DNA of 64,000 nt, taken from Pyrofollis japonicus (GTDB lineage: Archaea > Thermoproteota > Thermoprotei_A > Sulfolobales > Pyrodictiaceae). The notes under the pieces were generated by a model that saw only the letters and a program-made list of their open reading frames with translations, was not told the origin of the DNA and made no database searches. The DNA is taken from NCBI RefSeq assembly GCF_033097485.1, contig NZ_AP028634.1, positions 1,851,126-1,915,125 on the forward strand, given 5' to 3'. Numbering within the stretch: the stretch's first letter is position 1; the number at the start of each line of letters is the position of its first letter. The position numbers were made by a program, and so were the translations under genes. Positions 59,591-64,000 of this stretch are shown here, piece by piece.

Positions 59591-60856
59591 GTGGCGAGAC
59601 TTGATATGGACGAGATTGAGGCGCAGCGCCGCCGGCAACCAGAGATGAATATTGGTACTGCTGGCCACGTTGACCATGGCAAGACGACGCTTGTTCAAGC
59701 ACTGACTGGTGTCTGGACCGCAAAGCACAGCGAGGAATTGAAGAGAGGTATGACGATAAAGCTCGGCTACGCCGAGGGTGAAATATGGTACTGCGAGGGC
59801 GCAGAACCCCCTGATGCTTATCAGCCTTTCCCCGAGAATTGCCCCGAAGGAACAGTCCCCAAGCTTCTACGAAAAGTCTCATACGTTGATGCACCAGGTC
59901 ACGAAATATTGATGGCTACAATGCTTTCTGGCGCGGCACTGATGGATGGAGCGTTACTAGTCATCGCTGCTAACGAGAAGTGTCCTCAGCCTCAGACCCG
60001 TGAACACTTTGCTGCATTAGATATCGTAGGTGTTCATGACATAGTTGTTGTTCAGAACAAAGTCGACGTCGTTACACCGGAAAGAGCTAAGGAGAGCTAT
60101 AATGAGATAAAAGAGTTCCTTAAAGGAACATTTGCCGAAAACGCTCCAATAATACCCGTCAGTGCGCTACACCGCGTAAACATTGATGCCCTTCTCATGG
60201 CAATGGAGTACTTCCTCCCAACTCCTAAGCGTGACCCCTCTAAGCCCCCTCTGATGTTCATAGCCAGAAGCTTCGACGTTAACAAGCCCGGTACACCGGT
60301 CGAAGAACTTAAAGGAGGAGTTGTCGGCGGATCGTTGATTCAAGGAGTCCTACGCGTAGGCGACGAAATAGAAATTGCACCAGGTATACGTGTTGAAGAG
60401 AGAGGAAGAGTCCGCTATGAGCCAGTAGTAACAGAGGTAGTGAGCCTTCGCTTCGGCAACCTAGAGTTCGACGAGGCACGTCCAGGCGGACTAGTAGCTG
60501 TTGGAACAAAGCTTGACCCCGCAATAACCAAAGCGGATAACCTAGTAGGAAACGTCCTAGGTAGACCAGGTCACCTTCCTCCGGTTATGAATAGTCTTCG
60601 CATAGAGTACAAGCTGCTCGAAAGAGTTGTCGGTACTAAGGAGCTGGTTAAAGTCCCGCCCATGAGGCAGCGGGAAATCGTCATGCTTACAGTTGGTACA
60701 GCAGTAACTCTTGGAATAATAACGAAACTTAGCAAAGACGAAATGGAAGTCGCGCTTCGCAGGCCAGTAGTGGCATGGGATGGTGCGAGAGTTGCTATAT
60801 CGAGGCAAATCATGGGGCGTTGGAGGCTCGTAGGTTGGGGTATAGTCAGAGAATAA
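59591..60856 (+). CDS. eif2g: Translation initiation factor aIF2 gamma
   Basis: GTPase core of aIF2 that carries Met-tRNAi to the ribosome. The 421-aa protein has GHVDHGKTTLVQALTG, the switch regions, DAPGHEILMATMLSGAALMDGALLVIAA, QNKVDVV (G4) and PVSALHRVNID (G5). The two beta-barrels include PVEELKGGVVGGSLIQGVLRVGDEIEIAPG. An insertion around residues 60-80 carries Cys residues (YCEGAEPP, FPENCPEG), as expected for the zinc-containing archaeal protein. GTG 59591 follows GGGGTGG by 5 nt. It overlaps the next gene by 22 nt. Confidence 0.97.
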   Translation: MARLDMDEIEAQRRRQPEMNIGTAGHVDHGKTTLVQALTGVWTAKHSEELKRGMTIKLGYAEGEIWYCEGAEPPDAYQPFPENCPEGTVPKLLRKVSYVDAPGHEILMATMLSGAALMDGALLVIAANEKCPQPQTREHFAALDIVGVHDIVVVQNKVDVVTPERAKESYNEIKEFLKGTFAENAPIIPVSALHRVNIDALLMAMEYFLPTPKRDPSKPPLMFIARSFDVNKPGTPVEELKGGVVGGSLIQGVLRVGDEIEIAPGIRVEERGRVRYEPVVTEVVSLRFGNLEFDEARPGGLVAVGTKLDPAITKADNLVGNVLGRPGHLPPVMNSLRIEYKLLERVVGTKELVKVPPMRQREIVMLTVGTAVTLGIITKLSKDEMEVALRRPVVAWDGARVAISRQIMGRWRLVGWGIVRE

Positions 60857-61245
60857 GACGCATAATACTAGATACTAGTGCCCTCATGCTTCTCTACGAT
60901 GGTGTGCAAGTTTTTGAAGAGGCGGAAGAACTACTTCTCTCAAAACCTGAATGCATTGTGCCCAAACCGGTTATCGAGGAGCTTGAAAGAATAGCATCGG
61001 CTAAGGATAAGACCTTGCATCAACGAAGAGCAGCTCGTCTAGCGCTTCAGGTAATGGAAAAGAAGGGCTGTAAGATAGTAGACGTAGGGCAGAGTGCTGA
61101 CGATGCAATAATAGAGCTTGCAAGAGCGTTGAAAGATGCTGTGGTTGTGACGGCGGATAATGAGCTTAGGAGGAGGCTGCGCGAGCTAGGCCTTCCAAAC
61201 ATTTACTATAGGAAGTCACGACACGGCCTAATGCTCGAGGCATGA
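60835..61245 (+). CDS. PIN-domain ribonuclease (Fcf1/Utp23-like)
   Basis: Small PIN-domain nuclease of 136 aa with the acidic catalytic residues: ILDTSALMLLYDGVQVF at the start, VPKPVIEELERIAS in the middle, and ADDAIIELARALKDAVVVTADNELRRRLREL at the end. The same protein follows the aIF2-gamma gene in many archaea and is related to the rRNA-processing nucleases Fcf1 and Utp23. Start TTG 60835 lies inside the end of the aIF2-gamma gene, so it is translationally coupled. Role in rRNA maturation is inferred. Confidence 0.88.
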   Translation: MGYSQRIRRIILDTSALMLLYDGVQVFEEAEELLLSKPECIVPKPVIEELERIASAKDKTLHQRRAARLALQVMEKKGCKIVDVGQSADDAIIELARALKDAVVVTADNELRRRLRELGLPNIYYRKSRHGLMLEA

Positions 61246-61367
61246 ATGCATTTATTAGTGGGAGCTGTTAAGCCTAGCATCTATCTATTAATACTTCCTG
61301 TACCCCTTGTACGCATAGCGGCACTTCCTAAGCGGTATGTCTCGGAAATGGCGGCGAGGGTGACAAA

Positions 61368-61931
61368 TTGTACGTCGTTTACCGGGTTAAGGACGTTGTA
61401 AGGATTCCACCAAGCCTCTTTGGAGCACCTCTCGAGGAAGCAGCGCTACGGGTGTTAACGGAAAGGTACGTTGGCTTTGTCCACCCAGATATGGGGATCA
61501 TAGTTGCTATTTTCGATGTAAATGTTGATCCTAATGGACGCATACTTCCAGGCGATGGTGCAACATATCATGACTCGGAGTATAGCGTCCTCGCATTTAA
61601 GCCTCGTGTCAAGGAAGTCGTTGAAGGAGTTGTTGTCAATGCACAGCAATACGGTATCTGGGTTAACCTAGGCCCGATAGAAGGGTTTGCACATATAACC
61701 CAGCTAATGGACGACCACGTTATATTTGACCAGCAGCGTAGGGCGATGATAGGCGAGAAGACGAGAAAAATCATAGAAGTCGGGAATGTTGTGAGAGCGC
61801 GAGTAGTATCCGTATCAATGCCTACAGAGCCTACTTTGAGGCCAAGAGTACAACTAACGTTAAGACAACCATATCTCGGCCGCCCTGAATGGTATAAACA
61901 GGGCAAGAAAAAGGAAGAAGAGCAGTCATAA
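61368..61931 (+). CDS. rpo7: RNA polymerase subunit Rpo7 (RpoE1)
   Basis: Stalk subunit of RNA polymerase, partner of Rpo4, homologue of RPB7. The 187-aa protein has an N-terminal truncated RNP-like domain (MYVVYRVKDVVRIPPSLFGAPLEEAALRVL) and the S1/OB domain (VKEVVEGVVVNAQQYGIWVNLGPIEGFAHITQLMDDHVIFD). Basic residues end the protein. Start TTG 61368 is preceded by GAGGGTGAC. It is followed by spt4, the usual archaeal order. Confidence 0.95.
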   Translation: MYVVYRVKDVVRIPPSLFGAPLEEAALRVLTERYVGFVHPDMGIIVAIFDVNVDPNGRILPGDGATYHDSEYSVLAFKPRVKEVVEGVVVNAQQYGIWVNLGPIEGFAHITQLMDDHVIFDQQRRAMIGEKTRKIIEVGNVVRARVVSVSMPTEPTLRPRVQLTLRQPYLGRPEWYKQGKKKEEEQS

Positions 61932-62009
61932 CAACCTTATCAGTTCAAAGCTATAGGAAAAGCTCATAGTGAATACTGCTCTGTTTAATTATGTAGAAGG
62001 TGTTTGGAT

Positions 62010-62225
62010 ATGAGTGTCCGAAGAGCCCGTCTTCCACCATTCAAGGCATGTAGGAAGTGTAAAAGCTTAGTGCCACGTGAGGCTACACGCTGCCCAGTAT
62101 GCGGCTCAACGGATCTTTCTGATGATTGGGAAGGCGCGGTAATAATTATTGATCCCGAGAAGTCGAAGATAGCGAAAACCCTTGGGCTCGAAAAGCCTGG
62201 TAGGTATGCGATTAAGGTAAGATAA
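62010..62225 (+). CDS. spt4: Transcription elongation factor Spt4 (RpoE2)
   Basis: Zinc-binding elongation factor that pairs with Spt5. The 71-aa protein has a zinc ribbon FKACRKCKSLVPREATRCPVCGS (C-x2-C and C-x2-C) then DDWEGAVIIIDPEKSKIAK, the Spt4 core. ATG 62010 is preferred over TTG 62004 because GGTG lies 7 nt before it. The stop TAA shares its last base with the ATG of the next gene, so the two are coupled. Confidence 0.93.
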   Translation: MSVRRARLPPFKACRKCKSLVPREATRCPVCGSTDLSDDWEGAVIIIDPEKSKIAKTLGLEKPGRYAIKVR

Positions 62226-62788
62226 TGCTGAGGAACCGAGCAGCCGTGAGCTATGTTAGCTTGTTTTTCCCGACAGATCTATGTCTTCCAGCCAGTATGA
62301 GGGCGTATCTCTCATCAACCCCTCCCCGCGCTAAGCTGGTAGGAAGCATACTTTTGGCTAGAGATAAGCTGCGCTATAAGCGGGTCATAAGTGTAGGTGA
62401 TCATGTTACTCAGCAGCTTCTCGTCAGCGGGATAACGCCCTGGGTAGCAATCTATGACTGTGTAGAACGCCGCCAGAAGAGGAGTTGCCCAAAGATAGCG
62501 AGCCATAGAGAAGTTGCTGTAGAGAATCCGCGCTCAACATTGACGCTTGGTGCGCTCAAGGCTATAGAGGAGGCGCTAAGGGAAGGAAACACGTCTATCC
62601 GCGTAATAGGTGAGGAGGACCTCTTGGCCCTGCCTGCAGCGCTCTATGCACCAATAGGTGCATACATTGTTTACGGGATGCCAGGACTGGCAGCTGTTCT
62701 GATTAAGGTTGACTACGAGCATAAACGTTCAGCCGCCAATCTGTTGCGATTCTTTCTTCCCTGCCCAGCTAAGGGTAAAAAGGAATAA
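62225..62788 (+). CDS. GTP-dependent dephospho-CoA kinase (DUF359)
   Basis: Last step of archaeal coenzyme A synthesis: phosphorylation of dephospho-CoA using GTP. The 187-aa protein has the DUF359 core KRVISVGDHVTQQLLVSGITPWVAIYDCVERR, with the conserved GD-V-T, G-x-x-P and D-x-x-x-R residues, and VRVIGEEDLLALPAALYAP-like IRVIGEEDLLALPAALYAPIG. The C-terminal strand is YIVYGMPGLAAVLIKV. It starts on the stop codon of spt4. Confidence 0.9.
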   Translation: MLRNRAAVSYVSLFFPTDLCLPASMRAYLSSTPPRAKLVGSILLARDKLRYKRVISVGDHVTQQLLVSGITPWVAIYDCVERRQKRSCPKIASHREVAVENPRSTLTLGALKAIEEALREGNTSIRVIGEEDLLALPAALYAPIGAYIVYGMPGLAAVLIKVDYEHKRSAANLLRFFLPCPAKGKKE

Positions 62789-62789
62789 A

Positions 62790-62816
62790 CCCGCAGGGGC
62801 AAACACGCTCTGCGGG
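62790..62816 (+). repeat. 7-bp hairpin between dephospho-CoA kinase and eS24 genes
   Basis: CCCGCAG (62790-62796) and CTGCGGG (62810-62816) are exact inverses around a 13-nt loop, right after the kinase stop codon and 35 nt before the eS24 start. It may be a processing or attenuation site. Confidence 0.5.
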
Positions 62817-62851
62817 AGAACACTATAGACTGCACGGCGGGGTGCCTGCAA

Positions 62852-63232
62852 GTGTCACAGCAAATACCGCGTGAAGTAATCGAGATGTTTATACCAAAGG
62901 GGTCTAAGAAGCTTGAAGTAGACCTAGGTGAAGGCTACGAGGTATATGTTACTAAGGACTGGTATAACCCGCTTATCAAGAGAAGAGAAATTGATGCAAC
63001 TATAATACATGTTGGAAAGCCAACACCAAGCCGCATGAAACTTAGAACACAGTTCGCCAAGGCGCTGAATGTTGACTTTAAGCGCGTCTATATCAGAAGC
63101 GTTAAGTCAGAGTACGGAGTAGGCATTAGCCGCATCGAAGTACACGTGTATGACGACGTGGAAAGAGCGCTGCAATTCGAGCCAAAATACATTATAGAAC
63201 GCAACAAGCTCCCAGAGGAAATGGAGGAATAA
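62852..63232 (+). CDS. rps24e: Ribosomal protein eS24 (S24e)
   Basis: Small-subunit protein of 126 aa. The family core is present: YVTKDWYNPLIKRREIDATIIHVGKPTPSRMKLRTQFAKALNVD and VYIRSVKSEYGVGISRIEVHVYDD, with the expected basic/aromatic positions. The start GTG 62852 is preceded by GGGGTG 8 nt upstream. Together with eS27 it makes a two-gene ribosomal unit before kae1. Confidence 0.95.
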   Translation: MSQQIPREVIEMFIPKGSKKLEVDLGEGYEVYVTKDWYNPLIKRREIDATIIHVGKPTPSRMKLRTQFAKALNVDFKRVYIRSVKSEYGVGISRIEVHVYDDVERALQFEPKYIIERNKLPEEMEE

Positions 63233-63283
63233 CCCCTATAAAGGTGATTGAGACAAGAAAATCGCCTGGGTGGTGAAGAAGCA

Positions 63284-63475
63284 ATGGCAAAGGAGGGACT
63301 TAAACTATACGTCCATCGCCTCTACGAGTACGATTACAACACGGGAACCATAAAGAGGAAGAACAAGATATGCCCACGATGCGGAAGCTTCATGGCGTTC
63401 CACAAGTATCCCGTCCCGAGGTGGCACTGTGGTAAATGTGGACACACCGAGTTCGTTAGGGAAGCCAAGAGGTGA
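63284..63475 (+). CDS. rps27ae: Ribosomal protein eS31 (S27ae)
   Basis: Small-subunit zinc-binding protein, 63 aa, corresponding to the ribosomal part of eukaryotic ubiquitin-S27a. Zinc ligands are [28 protein letters not shown] (C-x2-C and C-x2-C). The start ATG 63284 follows GGTGAAG; an upstream in-frame start (63248) would add a 12-residue tail not found in the family. It lies directly before kae1 on the same strand. Confidence 0.95.
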   Translation: MAKEGLKLYVHRLYEYDYNTGTIKRKNKICPRCGSFMAFHKYPVPRWHCGKCGHTEFVREAKR

Positions 63476-64000
63476 TCCTCGTAAGCTTTATCCTCGTCTC
63501 GAATGGGAGAAGGATGCAATAGTTCTCGGCATAGAGTCAACTGCACACACGTTTGGCGTAGGCATAGCCTCTACTCACGAACCCTATATTCTTTCAAGTG
63601 TACGCGACACGTATCGCCCCAAAGAGGGGGGCATTCATCCTAGAGAAGCGGCGAGCCACCATGCACGTGTAGCTCCTCATGTCTTAGCCGAAGCACTTCG
63701 CAGTGCAGGAGTCAGTATCAAAGATGTTGATGCAATAGCAGTAGCTCTTGGCCCTGGACTAGGCCCGGCTCTAAGAATAGGTGCTACCATAGCTAGAGGA
63801 CTAGCAGCATACTACTCGAAGTCCCTCGTACCGGTAAACCACGCAGTAGCCCATATAGAGATAGGCCGCCTCTACACCGGTTTTCACGACCCCCTCGTCC
63901 TCTACGTCTCGGGAGGCAACACAATGGTTGCGGCATTTGCTAAGAAGAGATACCGTGTTTTCGGCGAGACTATAGACATTGCTCTCGGCAATCTTCTTGA
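63438..64000 (+). CDS. kae1: Kae1 tRNA threonylcarbamoyladenosine synthase, cut by window end; start anomalous
   Basis: Catalytic KEOPS subunit making t6A37. From 63519 the reading is an unmistakable Kae1: [39 protein letters not shown] with the metal His pair, [34 protein letters not shown] and VSGGNTM. The gene continues past the window. The only canonical in-frame start is GTG 63438, inside the eS31 gene; it adds 27 odd residues. Just before IVLG lies a perfect-looking site (GGAGAAGG then ATGCAA) that stops at once; one extra A would give MQIVLGIES. A one-base deletion is therefore likely. Confidence 0.9.
   Translation, partial: MDTPSSLGKPRGDPRKLYPRLEWEKDAIVLGIESTAHTFGVGIASTHEPYILSSVRDTYRPKEGGIHPREAASHHARVAPHVLAEALRSAGVSIKDVDAIAVALGPGLGPALRIGATIARGLAAYYSKSLVPVNHAVAHIEIGRLYTGFHDPLVLYVSGGNTMVAAFAKKRYRVFGETIDIALGNLL

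Noticed and set aside
1-64000. CRISPR array, insertion sequence, integrase or tRNA-linked integrated element
   Set aside because: No direct-repeat/spacer array, transposase motif or duplicated tRNA 3' end was found; gene content is core archaeal throughout.
1-64000. Inteins in aIF5B, thermosome or Kae1
   Set aside because: All these reading frames are of normal length with no insertion at conserved motifs.

Overview
The window looks like a chromosomal segment of a hyperthermophilic crenarchaeon, most likely Desulfurococcales or a Pyrodictiaceae-like relative. The evidence is the crenarchaeal set of informational genes (Rpo8, TFE-beta/RPC34, SmAP3, aCPSF2, eL38, eS6, eS8, eS17, eS24, eS27, thermosome, ABCE1). 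It also includes archaea-only metabolic genes (FBP aldolase/phosphatase, GTP-dependent dephospho-CoA kinase), frequent TTG and GTG starts with GGTG-type Shine-Dalgarno sites, TATA-type promoters with short leaders, tRNA genes that encode their own CCA end, and two tRNA genes with introns. Genes are tightly packed. I saw no CRISPR array, insertion sequence, integrase or rRNA gene.

Layout. 1-7.8 kb: an edge-truncated unknown gene, a small acidic protein, an ion-transporter-superfamily permease, a minimal sufBC pair, a sulfite-oxidase-fold molybdoenzyme, a metallo-beta-lactamase overlapping an AmrS-like radical SAM gene, and tRNA-Arg. 7.8-10.5 kb: a probable frameshifted small gene, a small membrane protein, a surface protein with two copies of one domain, and a DUF488 gene. 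10.5-13.8 kb: two paralogous cytochrome bd subunit I genes with no cydB, matching the archaeal CydAA' oxidase. 13.9-16.2 kb: triosephosphate isomerase and FBP aldolase/phosphatase (gluconeogenesis). 16.2-17.1 kb: the only long gap, A/T-rich with several hairpins. 17-24 kb: an unknown gene, ABCE1, a 30-bp Glu/Trp-coding repeat, Cgi121 (KEOPS), a phosphoribosyltransferase, eS17 and thermosome.

24-29 kb: an AK6-like kinase, translin, an unknown gene, a free PUA protein and a PAC2 protein, facing tgtA-smap3. The PUA protein looks like the missing C-terminal part of the PUA-less TgtA. 29-33 kb: Rpo8, tRNA-Tyr with a long structured intron, aCPSF2, NAC, an HTH regulator and tRNA-Ser. 33-45.7 kb: an unknown gene, an M24 peptidase, DUF763, an RNA-modification operon (PanE, m5C methyltransferase, DUF84, eS8), then Gar1-TFB, TFE-beta, Trm1, an EamA transporter, tRNA-Thr, an MBL protein, eL38 and intron-bearing tRNA-Pro.

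45.8-51.2 kb holds citrate synthase, isocitrate dehydrogenase and aconitase, the citrate-to-2-oxoglutarate arm. 51.3-56.7 kb is a repair and nuclease region: XPF, an Asp-ligated ferredoxin, DUF429, DHH, AGOG glycosylase and an M28-like protein. 56.7-64 kb is a translation/transcription supercluster: aIF5B, eS6, aIF2-gamma, a PIN nuclease, Rpo7, Spt4, dephospho-CoA kinase, eS24, eS27 and the start of Kae1.

Most of the window is ordinary core genome. The observations worth following are the Glu/Trp repeat locus, CydAA', the split TgtA, the Fe-S TFE-beta, the tRNA introns, several long inverted repeats in regulatory gaps, and two possible single-base frameshifts that could be assembly errors.
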